From positions 1-57,469 of the forward strand of contig JAJYGC010000003.1 of the NCBI GenBank assembly GCA_021785195.1: 57,469 nt of DNA, written 5' to 3'. Below, in pieces: positions 46,243-55,504 of the stretch; position 1 is the first letter of the stretch; every line of letters starts with the position of its first letter. The notes beneath the pieces were generated by a model, which was not told the origin of the DNA, did not search any database, and was given only the letters and a program-made list of their open reading frames with translations. The position numbers and the translations under genes were made by a program. This stretch comes from Nitrospirota bacterium (GTDB lineage Bacteria; Nitrospirota; Leptospirillia; Leptospirillales; Leptospirillaceae).

Positions 46243-47575
46243 TGGAGTGGCTGCTGGTGGTCCTTGAGCTTGAAGAAGGACCCCTTCTCGATGAGAAGGA
46301 TGAACGATTTCCCCCATGGGAACTTCTGTTCTGTCCAGGACGATCCGAACGAAAACGTCCATCTCCCCGTGACCCGCGGTCTCCGGCATATCCTGTCGAA
46401 GGTTTGCGATCCGAGCGAATGGGCCGTCTGAAATTCTGTTCGGTGATCGGAATCGACAACGGCGAATGGGGAATGGTTTTTCCGGTCAGTGTCTCGATCA
46501 ACCGGACCACGTCCCTGTCGGCAGGGTGGAAGAAAGAAAGGGCACGACCGGTTCTTCCGGCACGACCTGTCCGGCCGATCCGGTGGACGTAATCTTCCGC
46601 TGTTTGGGGAAGATCGTAGTTGATGACGTGTGTGATTCCGTCAATGTCGAGTCCCCGGGCGGCCACATCCGTTGCAACGAGAACCTTCAGGTCTCCTTTT
46701 CTGAAGCGGCTCAGCACACGGTTCCTGACTGGCTGTGACTTGTCACCATGCAGGGCGTCGGAAGGGAATCCGGCTTCATTGAGGGCAATGGAGAGATCTT
46801 CCGCTCCTCTTTTGGTCCGTGTAAAAATGATGACCTGACCCGATTCGTCTTCACGGGTGTCCAGAACCTTTTTCAGAAGCCCCAATTTCTGGGAGCCGTG
46901 GGATACGGTAATCCATTCCTGATGGATTTGTTCTGCGGAGGTTCGTTCCGGTTCGACCCGAACAACGACGGCATCGTTCTGGAATGTGCCGGCAAGTTGC
47001 TGGATTCGGGGAGGACAGGTGGCCGAAAAGAGCAGTGACTGACGGCCTTTCGGGAGATGATTGACGATTGTCTGGATGTCCGGGAGAAATCCCATGTCCA
47101 GCATCCTGTCCGCTTCGTCAATAATGACGAGGGAAGCCTGCGAGAGGGAAAGGTTGTTTCTCCTCAGATGATCCAGGAGCCGTCCGGGTGTGGCCACGAC
47201 AAGATCCCAGCTTCTTTTGAGGTTGCGTTCCTGCCGGATGAAATCCACGCCCCCGACGAGAAGCACGGCGTTGGTGTGAAGGTACTTCCCGTAATCCCTG
47301 GCAGCCTGGTGAATCTGGTTGGCAAGTTCCCGCGTAGGAGAAAGGATCAGGGCACGTGTCCGAAGACCGTGGCGACGTCCTTCCGAAATCTTGTGCAGCA
47401 CTGGCAGAAGGAATCCGCCGGTTTTTCCGGTTCCCGTCTGTGCAATGCCCAAAAGGTCGCGTCCATCGAGCACATGGGGGATGGACTGGCTCTGGATCGG
47501 GGTTGGAATCTCGTGTCCAAGGTCACTGAGGGCGCGGAGGATCTCTGAAGATAGACCAAGTGTTTCAAAAGTCAT
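46229..47575 (-). CDS. DEAD-box RNA helicase (RhlE-like)
   Basis: This 448-aa protein starts at ATG 47575 behind AAGGAAA. Motifs in order: Q motif PTPIQ, Walker A AQTGTGKT, PTRELANQ, TPGR, DEAD in VIIDEADRMLDMG, SAT, ATDVAARGLDI and HRIGRTGRAGR. The tail after about 380 is a low-complexity Arg/Ser/Gly region, likely RNA-binding. It probably unwinds rRNA or mRNA structure. An open frame extends upstream to 47707 but lacks start signals. Confidence 0.92.
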   Translation of the reverse strand: MTFETLGLSSEILRALSDLGHEIPTPIQSQSIPHVLDGRDLLGIAQTGTGKTGGFLLPVLHKISEGRRHGLRTRALILSPTRELANQIHQAARDYGKYLHTNAVLLVGGVDFIRQERNLKRSWDLVVATPGRLLDHLRRNNLSLSQASLVIIDEADRMLDMGFLPDIQTIVNHLPKGRQSLLFSATCPPRIQQLAGTFQNDAVVVRVEPERTSAEQIHQEWITVSHGSQKLGLLKKVLDTREDESGQVIIFTRTKRGAEDLSIALNEAGFPSDALHGDKSQPVRNRVLSRFRKGDLKVLVATDVAARGLDIDGITHVINYDLPQTAEDYVHRIGRTGRAGRTGRALSFFHPADRDVVRLIETLTGKTIPHSPLSIPITEQNFRRPIRSDRKPSTGYAGDRGSRGDGRFRSDRPGQNRSSHGGNRSSFSSRRGPSSSSRTTSSHSNEER

Positions 47576-48153
47576 GATATTTCCTTGTATTTGAGTGAAG
47601 TGAGAGAATTCGTTCTTTCCGCCTTTGCGTCTCTGATCACGAGCGTCAAGCTCATGCGAGAGGTGACCGGCCAAGGCGTGCAAGTAACGATCGCACTTCC
47701 CTCTCATGCGTCACATTCGACGGGAGGTATTTCAGGCAGGTCAGGAACGGTGTTCGGCGTGGTGAACGACAGCAAAAAGGTTTACCATGTGGCATCCCTT
47801 GGGAGATTATATGTGCAACGGTCCCGGGATTTCAAGGGGGAGCGACAGGGGAAAGGAAGAAAAATGCCCACCAGTCCTTGTGCTTCAAGGGATTTCTGCA
47901 GGATCGGGGATGGATGGAAAAGAGTTGGGCATGTTTTTGATTGGTCATCAGAGATTAGGATATATTGCCTGAACTGGAGTCTGCTTGAGGGGGCACCGCA
48001 ATTCGAATACAATGAGTGGGTTGTACCCGAATCTGGACTTTCATAAGGACCATGATAAGGACCATGATGCCCAATCTTCCTGCCGGTTTTCCTCCATGGT
48101 TGATCCGAGGGGGTTCCCGCTGGAAAGAACTATTGCGTGAAAGGAGACATAGA
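47576..48153 (+). other. Interval without a recognisable large gene, with a 12-bp tandem repeat
   Basis: No confident gene is present on either strand. ATAAGGACCATG occurs twice in tandem at about 48042-48066, the second copy overlapping two ATG codons (48064, 48067) in frame with the small gene below; a 61-aa version from 48067 is possible. The minus-strand promoter and leader of the helicase must also lie here. Confidence 0.4.
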
Positions 48154-48252
48154 TTGAAGAATCCGCTTGATTCCCTCTGGGGAACAGTAATTTCCGGGTT
48201 CGTGCTGACCGGCATCCTGTTTTTTGTAGTGCGTGCCCTCGTGAATGCGTAA
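48154..48252 (+). CDS. Very small single-helix membrane protein (32 aa)
   Basis: TTG at 48154 is preceded by AAGGAG with a 7-base spacer, the best start signal in the area. The peptide begins MKNPLDSLWG, then has one hydrophobic helix (GTVISGFVLTGILFFVVRALV) and ends in Asn-Ala. Short one-helix proteins of this shape often serve as accessory subunits of membrane complexes. The next gene, 75 bases downstream on the same strand, is a multi-helix membrane protein and the most likely partner. In-frame ATG 48067 gives a 61-aa alternative with a basic N-terminal extension. Confidence 0.58.
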   Translation: MKNPLDSLWGTVISGFVLTGILFFVVRALVNA

Positions 48253-48327
48253 GGGTCTAGTCTTGATCAGAAGTCACAGAGTTAATGGGCTTCCCTAAGC
48301 CAACCATAGAACAAGGAGTTTATTCAG

Positions 48328-48825
48328 ATGGAAAAAGAAGCCGCAGAATTGATCATCCGATGGGGGCATTTCCTTGCGGGGATCATGTGGATCGGTATTT
48401 TGTACTACTTCAACTTTATTCAGGTGCCGTTCCTGAAGGCCGTTTCCCCGGAAGGAAAGGCTGAGGCATTCAAGCATCTGGTGCCCCGGGCGCTTTTCTT
48501 CTTTCGTTGGGCGGCACTTCTGACAGTCCTGTTTGGACTGTCCATCCTGGGACAGAGGGGTATTCTCCTGGATGCCTACGCCCTCCATAAAGGTGCTGCA
48601 GTCATCGGTATGGGAGCATGGCTGGGCACGATCATGCTGCTGAACGTTTGGGGGTTGATCTGGCCAAATCAGAAGCGTGTCCTTGGAATCGTCCAGGCGA
48701 CTCCAGAGGAAAAGGCAAAGGCTGCCCGGATCGCTTTTCTGGCTTCCCGGACCAATACGATGCTTTCCATCCCCATGCTCTTTTTCATGGGTGCGTCAAG
48801 TCATGGAGCTGTCCTTTTTCACTAA
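48328..48825 (+). CDS. Membrane protein of the urate-oxidase N-terminal domain type (PuuD/UoxN-like)
   Basis: This 165-aa protein has about four membrane segments. RWGHFLAGIMWIGILYYFNFIQVPF at the N-terminus and the final SIPMLFFMGASSH are characteristic of the domain found at the start of membrane-bound urate oxidases, where it is followed by a cytochrome c; that c domain is absent here. Conserved histidines near the membrane face may bind heme. AAGGAG precedes the ATG. Role unknown; not evidence for urate metabolism on its own. Confidence 0.82.
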   Translation: MEKEAAELIIRWGHFLAGIMWIGILYYFNFIQVPFLKAVSPEGKAEAFKHLVPRALFFFRWAALLTVLFGLSILGQRGILLDAYALHKGAAVIGMGAWLGTIMLLNVWGLIWPNQKRVLGIVQATPEEKAKAARIAFLASRTNTMLSIPMLFFMGASSHGAVLFH

Positions 48826-48850
48826 GGATTGCTTTTCTGCCGTTTGGAGA

Positions 48851-48889
48851 CGCCGGTGGCCTTTCGATGGGCCTGCCGGCGTTTTTTTT
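48851..48889 (+). terminator. Rho-independent terminator after the UoxN-like gene
   Basis: CGCCGG(T)GGCC and GGCC(TG)CCGGCG form a strong stem followed by eight T, starting 26 bases after the stop. Confidence 0.9.
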
Positions 48890-48950
48890 GTTTGCAAGAT
48901 TATGGAAGTATTGCGGGTGCCCTATCATCAAGGGTAGGGGGAAAGAGCGG

Positions 48951-49124
48951 TCAGACGTGGGAAATCGTGTACTGGAGGGCGTATCCGAAGGCGAGTAGGC
49001 CGATGATGGCTTTGGCGACCATGACAAGAATTTTCGAGGCGTGATGCCAGTTCCCATGAGGGTCCGGTAAGGGAGGTTCACCGGACCCAGGGGATGACTC
49101 GGAAGGGGTCTGGTCCGGTTTCAC
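48951..49124 (-). CDS. Small single-helix membrane protein (57 aa) after gpmA
   Basis: GTG at 49124 overlaps the gpmA stop codon (GTGA), so it is likely translated by coupling. The 57 residues start with a Pro/Ser/Glu-rich segment (1-24), then NWHHASK and one hydrophobic helix (about 32-50, ILVMVAKAIIGLLAFGYAL), ending SHV. Composition and hydrophobic pattern are protein-like, unlike the other frames of this stretch. No family recognised. It ends 60 bases from the terminator of the opposite-strand gene. Confidence 0.55.
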   Translation of the reverse strand: MKPDQTPSESSPGSGEPPLPDPHGNWHHASKILVMVAKAIIGLLAFGYALQYTISHV

Positions 49125-49795
49125 TGGAGGACTTTCTTCAACCGGATCGACAAGGGAAAGGCTCCCGGAGCACTCGGTCTCACGTCCGGGACAAATTCGT
49201 AGTAAAGCGGCACTGCGGTGGGAATGTTGACCTCCAGAATTTCTTTGGGAGTCAGTTGTTCAAGGACCATGACAATGGCCCTCAAGCTGTTCCCGTGGGC
49301 CACCACGAGGCAGTTTTCTCCCTTGAGGAGGGCAGGAAGGATTTCGCCCTCAAAATAGGGAAGGACCCGCTCGGCTGTCGTCTTGAGGCTTTCTCCGCCC
49401 GGCGGGCTGATATCGTAGCTGCGTCTCCAGATGTGAACCTGTTCGGCACCGAACTTCTTGGCCGTTTCATCCTTGTCCAACCCTTGAAGGTCACCGTAAT
49501 GGCGTTCATTCAGTGCCGTTGTTTTCATGACCGGGAGATCATGCAGGCTCGCCGCTTCCTGAATGATTCGAAGGGTTTCCTGGGCCCTCTTGAGCATGGA
49601 CGTGAATGCCCGATAAAAGGGGATTCCGGAGAGATTCATTCCCGCCCGTCGGGCTTCTTCCCTTCCCAGGTCGGTCAGGTCGACATCGACCCATCCGGTG
49701 AAACGATTTTCAAGGTTCCATTGGCTTTGTCCATGGCGGACGAGTACCAGTTTGCCCAGTTCATGGGCGGGAAGGGGCTTGTGGGGTTCGATCAC
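49121..49795 (-). CDS. gpmA: 2,3-bisphosphoglycerate-dependent phosphoglycerate mutase
   Basis: This 224-aa glycolytic and gluconeogenic enzyme interconverts 3- and 2-phosphoglycerate. LVLVRHGQSQWNLENRFTGW holds the phospho-His, ALNERHYGDLQGLDK the catalytic Glu, and VAHGNSLRAIVMVLEQ the second His. The start is GTG 49795 with GAGGA before it. It is followed directly by a tiny membrane-protein gene. Confidence 0.95.
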   Translation of the reverse strand: MIEPHKPLPAHELGKLVLVRHGQSQWNLENRFTGWVDVDLTDLGREEARRAGMNLSGIPFYRAFTSMLKRAQETLRIIQEAASLHDLPVMKTTALNERHYGDLQGLDKDETAKKFGAEQVHIWRRSYDISPPGGESLKTTAERVLPYFEGEILPALLKGENCLVVAHGNSLRAIVMVLEQLTPKEILEVNIPTAVPLYYEFVPDVRPSAPGAFPLSIRLKKVLQ

Positions 49796-49979
49796 CGTAT
49801 CCTCGTTGAAAGCGGCAGCATGACAGTTTCCAGGAGGTGTTTCCCGGGAGGTCCGGTGGATTTCCTGGTGTCCCGTCAGGGAGCCGGGACAGTTGAATGA
49901 TGTTGGAATAATGTCGAAAGAGGGTCCATTTTTTCAAGGGGACCTGTGACCGATTCCAGTTTTTGCGGGATCCGGTCGA

Positions 49980-50891
49980 TTATTTTTCCAGACAGGGAGA
50001 GGTCTCTTCCGCATGGTAGGAGGAGCGGACCAGTGGTCCGGACGCAACCGAGTCGAAGCCCAGCGTTCGGCCAACCTGTTCCCATTCCATGAACTCTTTG
50101 GGAGACACATATCTCCTGAGCGGGAGATGATCCCTTGAGGGAGGGAGATATTGTCCAATGGTCACCATCGAGCAACCTGATTCGCGCAAATCCTTCAGGA
50201 CGGTCAGGACCTCCTCCTTCTCCTCTCCCAATCCCAACATGATGCCGGATTTCAGTGGAACCCCGGGATGCTTTTTGTGGTAGGAAGACAGGAGGTTCAG
50301 TGAGTGCCGGTAATCCGCTCCTGGGCGAACGGGTCGATAAAGTCTCGGGACGGTCTCGATGTTGTGATTGAAAAGGTCCGGCGGGGTTTGTCCGAGGATT
50401 TCGAGCGCCATTTCCGGACACCCCCTGAAATCGGGCACGAGAATCTCGATCCGGACGTCGGGACATTTTGCCCTGAGGGACTGGATCACTTTGGCAAATT
50501 GTGTGGCGCCCCCGTCGGGAAGGTCATCCCGGTCAACCGAGGTGACGACCACATAGGAAAGCTTCATCAACGAGACAGTCATGGCGAGGTTCGAGGGCTC
50601 ATCCGGGTCGGGGGGAAGAGGTTTGCCGTGTTCGACATCACAGAAGGGGCAGGCCCTTGTGCAGAGATTGCCCAGAATCATGAACGTTGCGGTCCCTTTC
50701 CCGAAGCACTCCCCGATGTTGGGACAATGGGCTTCTTCGCAAACCGTATGCAGCCCTGCCTGTCGGAAGAGGGTACGAAGCTTTACCACCTCCATGCTGG
50801 CCGGGGAAGGAACACGAAGCCAGGACGGTTTTGGACCTGCGGGCAAAGTTGGAATGGGGGGCCCTGAGGTTCTGGGGTCAAGAAGTTTCAA
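49980..50891 (-). CDS. lipA: Lipoyl synthase
   Basis: This 303-aa radical-SAM enzyme inserts sulphur into octanoyl groups of lipoyl proteins. It shows both iron-sulphur clusters: the auxiliary [12 protein letters not shown] and the radical-SAM [15 protein letters not shown] near residue 21 belongs to the conserved core, so the start must lie before it; TTG 50891 is the visible choice, without a clear Shine-Dalgarno. The 180 bases between it and gpmA hold no gene that I can support. Confidence 0.94.
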   Translation of the reverse strand: MKLLDPRTSGPPIPTLPAGPKPSWLRVPSPASMEVVKLRTLFRQAGLHTVCEEAHCPNIGECFGKGTATFMILGNLCTRACPFCDVEHGKPLPPDPDEPSNLAMTVSLMKLSYVVVTSVDRDDLPDGGATQFAKVIQSLRAKCPDVRIEILVPDFRGCPEMALEILGQTPPDLFNHNIETVPRLYRPVRPGADYRHSLNLLSSYHKKHPGVPLKSGIMLGLGEEKEEVLTVLKDLRESGCSMVTIGQYLPPSRDHLPLRRYVSPKEFMEWEQVGRTLGFDSVASGPLVRSSYHAEETSPCLEK

Positions 50892-51000
50892 GGGGCGCTC
50901 TGTCTTTCATTCTTCAGGGGGAAATCCTTCATTGGTCAGCCAAAATCTCCTTTGAACAGACTAGCATTGTCTCAGGGAAGCCATCAAGGAGATCTGAAGA

Positions 51001-52245
51001 TCACATCCAGTATCTGGCATGAGTCCGGATAATGTCCCAATCGATCATGAAATCGGAGTGGTTGTAGGTTTTTTCCACGGGGGGGGGGATCGAGGGAGAC
51101 CATGTTATCTTTCGGGTGAATGGGCGAATCACGGGGTATCCATCGTGCGTTTTCAGGATCAGGACCGAGAACTGCTGTTCGGTTTTATTGCTCTCATTCG
51201 GAGAATCATGGCGGGAGTGATATTTCGTGACAACTCCGATTTCCCCTCCTTTCAGTCCCAGAACGGTGCCAACAGGATAGACTCCCATGCTGAGGAAGAA
51301 CTGTGTGGCCCAATCGGAATCGAGGGAATCCCTGGAGGCATCGATGATTGTCCGAAGTGCCTTGGAGGGTGAAATTCCCGGACGGTAGCAACGGTCGGAT
51401 GTCAGGGCATCGAATGTGTCGAAGATCATGATGGCGCGGGTCACGGCATCGGTGGCCTCGAACAATATCGAATCGGGATATCCCCCATTTCGCCTGAGAT
51501 GGTGGTCCCCTGCCACTTTGGCAACAATGGGCGGGAGGCTGGTGTGCTTCGAGATGAGTCTCTCTCCGTCTGTCGGATGCTCCCGGATGATTTTCCATTC
51601 TTCTGTAGTGAGGGGCTCTTTTTTATGGAGGATCTCGAGGGGGATCAAGGCCTTCCCCATATCATGGAAAAGACCTGAGAGTCCCCACAGTACGGCTTCT
51701 TCGTGGTTGGATTTTCGAAAGTGCGCCAGATAGAGGGCAAGGAACATCGTATTGACAGAATGGATGAATGTTTCATCGTCCGTCGACTGGAGGTGGGCCA
51801 GGAAAAGATAGGCATCCGGATATTCCCTTCCCAGCTTTTCCACTTCTGCCAGGGCGTTCACGAAGGGCTGCACATCGATCTTCTGATCGGGATTCACCTG
51901 ATTCCTGATTTCATCGAATAAGGTTTTATATTTGAAGACGAGATACTTGTGAAGGCTTGTCAGCATTTCTGCAACTTTGTAGGAAGGAATGCTGACTTCC
52001 TTGATCGGAGACCCAGGTGTCGGAGCAGAAGGTTCCCGTGTGGGGGAAGAGGGGGCGGTGCTGGATTTTTCCGGATCAATGATCACCATCCGGACCCCAT
52101 GGGCGCGGAGTCGCTCGATTTCCTGATGGGAATTGATGAGAAAACGGTGTGACAGAAAAGGGGTATCCAGCCAGCTTTTATCAATGCCTACGACAAAATG
52201 TCCCACCAACAGGTCCTGGATGGGAATCGTCCGGTATTGGTTCAA
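51001..52245 (-). CDS. HD-GYP domain protein (probable cyclic-di-GMP phosphodiesterase)
   Basis: This 414-aa protein has an N-terminal DUF3391-like domain (about 1-60, DLLVGHFVVGIDKSWLDTPF), a proline/serine linker, and an HD-GYP domain with LFHDMGKALIPLEIL, REHPTDGERLI and DHHLRRNGGYPD. Family members hydrolyse c-di-GMP to pGpG and GMP. The GYP triad is present but the preceding residues (LRRN) differ from the usual ERWDG. No receiver or sensor domain is attached. The start is TTG 52245 with a weak ribosome site. Confidence 0.88.
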   Translation of the reverse strand: MNQYRTIPIQDLLVGHFVVGIDKSWLDTPFLSHRFLINSHQEIERLRAHGVRMVIIDPEKSSTAPSSPTREPSAPTPGSPIKEVSIPSYKVAEMLTSLHKYLVFKYKTLFDEIRNQVNPDQKIDVQPFVNALAEVEKLGREYPDAYLFLAHLQSTDDETFIHSVNTMFLALYLAHFRKSNHEEAVLWGLSGLFHDMGKALIPLEILHKKEPLTTEEWKIIREHPTDGERLISKHTSLPPIVAKVAGDHHLRRNGGYPDSILFEATDAVTRAIMIFDTFDALTSDRCYRPGISPSKALRTIIDASRDSLDSDWATQFFLSMGVYPVGTVLGLKGGEIGVVTKYHSRHDSPNESNKTEQQFSVLILKTHDGYPVIRPFTRKITWSPSIPPPVEKTYNHSDFMIDWDIIRTHARYWM

Positions 52246-52905
52246 GACAGGCTCACAGCATGGTGTTCATTGAGTCGTTCGGATCGATCTTTTCCAGAAC
52301 AAGGGACGTCATGAGCCGGATCAACCGGATTCTGGAAAATGAAAAATTCAGAAAGAGGATTTTCTGGACCATATGCCGGGTCAAGAGGGAAGATCTTTTG
52401 GGACAGGATGTTCGTGAAAAATCTTCCAGAGAGCCCGGAGAAGGAAAAATGTGGGACAGGTGGCCGGTCGGGACAAAATCCCTGCTCAGGAGACCGTGAC
52501 AATTTTACGGGGTGGACAGAGAGAATGATGCCAGACTCCTCTCGGCGCACGGGTCAGGAAACCCTTAGGGTTAGAGTGCTTCTCCCTTCTTGGAGCTTTT
52601 ACGCCCTGATTCTGCCAGAGTTTTTTAAATGACACAATGGCCTATTTAAAGACGAGTGCTGGATTTTTTATGGAAGAATGAGTGGAGAGGCTGGTATTGT
52701 TGAATAAAATCAATAAATAGCTGTTTTTGTAAGGAATGATCAAAATGGGGGAAATCCCTGATGCACTGTAAGCCCCATGGTATCCTTAACCGAAAGGGAA
52801 AAAACGGGACCCTTTGATTGTATCTCCGACCCGGGATCCGCACCTTTAGGTGTCTGATGAGTCCAGGGGGGACTTGGGACCTTTCAGGAACACCAGGGAG
52901 GACTG
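52246..52905 (+). other. Gene-free interval before glgX
   Basis: No gene is supported in these 660 bases. The last 200 bases are A+T-richer (52620-52760) and probably hold the glgX promoter. A small hairpin GTCC-AGGGGG-GGAC lies at about 52861-52874. Frames here lack start signals. Confidence 0.5.
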
Positions 52906-55059
52906 ATGAGAACGATGCCGGGAAAGCCCTATCCTCTTGGAGCGACATGGGATGGAAAAGGGGTCAATTTTTCAATTTTTTCTGAAAACGGGGAAGAGGT
53001 GGAGCTTTGCCTTTTCATCTCGGTGGATGACAAGCAGGAGTTTGAACGCATCCGGTTGACGGAGAAAACCAATTACATCTGGCACGTCTATCTCCCGGAA
53101 GCCCGTCCTGGATGGCTGTACGGATATCGCGTCCATGGACTTTATGAACCTTCTTCAGGGCATCGTTTCAATCCCCAGAAGCTTTTGATTGACCCCTATG
53201 CGAAAGAGGTGGCCAGACGCCGGGTGAATTGGAACGAATCTATGTTCGGGTACAAGCTGGGGGATCCCGAAGAGGATTTGGCCCGCGATGACCGGGACAG
53301 TGCCCCGTTTGCTCCATTGGGGGTGGTCATTGATTCTTCCTACCAGTGGGGAGGGGAGTATGCCCCCCGGACCTCCTGGGCGGATACCGTCATTTATGAG
53401 ACACATGTTCGGGGAATCACCATGAGGCATCCGGATGTTTCCCCCGAGCTCAGGGGGACCTATGCCGGTCTGACCTGTGAGCCGATCCTCAATTATCTGC
53501 TTGGATTGGGAGTGACGGCCGTCGAATTGATGCCGGTTCACCATCATGAGAGCGAGCCAGCATTGCTTGAGAAGGGACTGACAAACTACTGGGGTTACAA
53601 CACCCTGTCCTTTTTTGCCCCGGACAACCGGTACGCCTCCTATACGATGTCTCCTGTCGACGAGTTCAAGATGATGGTCCGGACGTTTCACGATGTGGGG
53701 ATCGAAGTGATTCTGGATGTGGTTTACAACCATACGGCGGAGGGAAACCATCTGGGGCCGACGGTCTCCTTGAGGGGGATCGACAATAGCGTCTATTATC
53801 GGCTGCAGGGGGATAATTCCCGTTATTACATGGACTACACGGGGTGCGGAAATACCCTCAACATGCGGAATCCCCAAGTCCTTCAGCTCATTATGGACAG
53901 TCTTCGTTACTGGGCGACCGAAATGCATGTGGATGGGTTCCGGTTTGATCTGGCCAGTGCCCTGGCCAGAGAGCTCCATGAAGTGGACAAGCTGAGCGCA
54001 TTCTTCGATGTGATCCAGCAGGATCCGGTCATTTCACAGCTCAAACTCATCGCTGAGCCATGGGATATTGGGGAAAGTGGTTACCAGGTCGGGAACTTTC
54101 CACCCTTGTGGACAGAGTGGAATGGTCGATACCGAGATTGTATCCGGCGGTTCTGGAAGGGGGAAGGTCGCCAGGCGGCGGAACTGGCGACCCGTCTGTC
54201 CGGGAGCAGTGACCTTTATGAGCATGGAGGAAGGCGGCCACATGCCAGCATCAACTTTGTGACGGCCCATGATGGATTCACGCTCAGGGATCTTGTCAGC
54301 TACGACAACAAGCACAATGAGGCCAACGGCGAGGAAAATCGGGACGGGAACGACGACAATATCAGTTGGAACTGTGGGGAGGAGGGTCCAACCAACAAGA
54401 TGGAGATCCGTGCCCTGCGGGAACGGCAGATGCGAAACTTCATGACGACGCTTTTGATTTCCCAGGGGGTTCCGATGATTTCAGGGGGGGATGAATTCGG
54501 ACGAACCCAGTCAGGGAATAACAATGCCTATTGCCAGGACAATGAAATCAGCTGGTACGACTGGAATTTTTCACCAGAGCAGAAGGAATTTCTTGATTTT
54601 TTCCGGAAGGTGGTTGAAATCCGGAAAACACATGTCGTCCTGAGAAGAAGAAAGTTTTTTCATGGGCGGAAAATTCGTGGTTCCGAAATCAAGGATATCT
54701 CATGGTTTTCTCCCAATGGCCATGAAATGACGGATGAGGAATGGGATTCGGATTTTGTCCGGAGTCTTGGTGTTCGTCTTTCGGGAGATGCGATCAGTGA
54801 GGTCGATTCAAAAGGCAATCCGATTGTCGGGGAGACTCTTCTCATCCTCCTGAATGCCCATTTTGAACCGGTTCCCTTTGTGCTCCCGGCCCACCGGAAA
54901 GAGACGCAATGGCAGTTGCTGCTGGACACGGCGGAGAACGGAGACCTTCGACAGAGATCATCCCGGGGAGGCAGGACGTACAGTCTCCAGGAGCGTTCGA
55001 TCGCAATCTTCTCTTTGATTCTCAGGCCAGTCAGGGGGTATCAAGCCTTAACGGATTGA
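52906..55059 (+). CDS. glgX: Glycogen debranching enzyme GlgX (isoamylase type, GH13)
   Basis: This 717-aa protein hydrolyses alpha-1,6 branches of glycogen. It has an N-terminal CBM48 domain (PLGATWDGKGVNFSIFSENG) and a GH13 barrel with nucleophile Asp348 in GFRFDLASA, acid-base Glu384 in IAEPWDIGE and Asp456 in TAHDGFTL. NKHNEANGEENRDG and GGDEFGRTQSGNNNAYCQDNE are specific to GlgX/TreX. ATG follows GGGAGG. No other glycogen gene is in the window. Confidence 0.95.
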   Translation: MRTMPGKPYPLGATWDGKGVNFSIFSENGEEVELCLFISVDDKQEFERIRLTEKTNYIWHVYLPEARPGWLYGYRVHGLYEPSSGHRFNPQKLLIDPYAKEVARRRVNWNESMFGYKLGDPEEDLARDDRDSAPFAPLGVVIDSSYQWGGEYAPRTSWADTVIYETHVRGITMRHPDVSPELRGTYAGLTCEPILNYLLGLGVTAVELMPVHHHESEPALLEKGLTNYWGYNTLSFFAPDNRYASYTMSPVDEFKMMVRTFHDVGIEVILDVVYNHTAEGNHLGPTVSLRGIDNSVYYRLQGDNSRYYMDYTGCGNTLNMRNPQVLQLIMDSLRYWATEMHVDGFRFDLASALARELHEVDKLSAFFDVIQQDPVISQLKLIAEPWDIGESGYQVGNFPPLWTEWNGRYRDCIRRFWKGEGRQAAELATRLSGSSDLYEHGGRRPHASINFVTAHDGFTLRDLVSYDNKHNEANGEENRDGNDDNISWNCGEEGPTNKMEIRALRERQMRNFMTTLLISQGVPMISGGDEFGRTQSGNNNAYCQDNEISWYDWNFSPEQKEFLDFFRKVVEIRKTHVVLRRRKFFHGRKIRGSEIKDISWFSPNGHEMTDEEWDSDFVRSLGVRLSGDAISEVDSKGNPIVGETLLILLNAHFEPVPFVLPAHRKETQWQLLLDTAENGDLRQRSSRGGRTYSLQERSIAIFSLILRPVRGYQALTD

Positions 55060-55098
55060 TAAGCCAGAAGAAAAACGGACTTTTTCAGGAAATCGCCT

Positions 55099-55113
55099 GG
55101 GGCAAAAGGTATG
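55099..55113 (+). repeat. Terminal-repeat remnant of an ISL3-type element
   Basis: GGGGCAAAAGGTATG at 55099-55113, with GACTTTTT about 20 bases outside it, matches the left end of the element at 56971-56985 (GGGGCAAAAGATATG, with GACTTTT outside) at 14 of 15 positions. It marks the right end of the decayed minus-strand copy. Confidence 0.6.
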
Positions 55114-55134
55114 TCACCTGCGTGGGGCCGGAAA

Positions 55135-55500
55135 TCAGGACGGGTAAAGATTCAGCCCGCCACAATGAAAACAGATCGCAATCTTGAAGCGTTCCCTGTT
55201 CCGGAATCCGTGAGCCCGTTTCTTGATCGTTTGGGGGCTTGGAGTTCAACCCTTCGCCCGTGTCGGTGACCTGACCGGATGCGTGATGTAGGTCTGGACA
55301 TTGGAGAGATGCCGCTTGATCAGGTGGGCGACCTCTCTCATGGGTTTTAGTCGGCTCTGTGGGTGGCCACCAGTACCAGCGCTTCCAGAAGGTCCGGGGT
55401 TCCTCCTTCATGGCCCAGTCCCGTTCGACCTTCATGTTCAGTTGGTGTTTGAACAGGCCGAATTTTTCTCCCCGACGCAGTCCGTCTTCTGGAAGCCCTG
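55135..55500 (-). pseudogene. Decayed ISL3-type transposase, C-terminal remnant
   Basis: Read on the minus strand, pieces of an ISL3-type transposase C-terminus appear in shifting frames: KVERDWAMKEE and FWKRWYWW, then HPQSRLKPMREVAHLIKRHL, then THPVRSPT, then GLNSK, then [19 protein letters not shown] and [10 protein letters not shown] before a stop. At least three frame changes are needed, so it cannot be expressed. The first two thirds of the gene are missing; it ends abruptly beside the MNT gene. Confidence 0.78.
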
Positions 55501-55504
55501 AAAC

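Noticed and set aside
47585-48046. 153-codon frame upstream of the small membrane protein
   Set aside because: It has no start signal, an uneven composition without protein-like character, and lies in the expected helicase leader.
52850-52890. Hammerhead-ribozyme-like CTGATGA followed by a GTCC...GGAC stem before glgX
   Set aside because: The required GAAA after stem II is absent (the sequence reads TTGGGA) and no matching stems I and III are seen.
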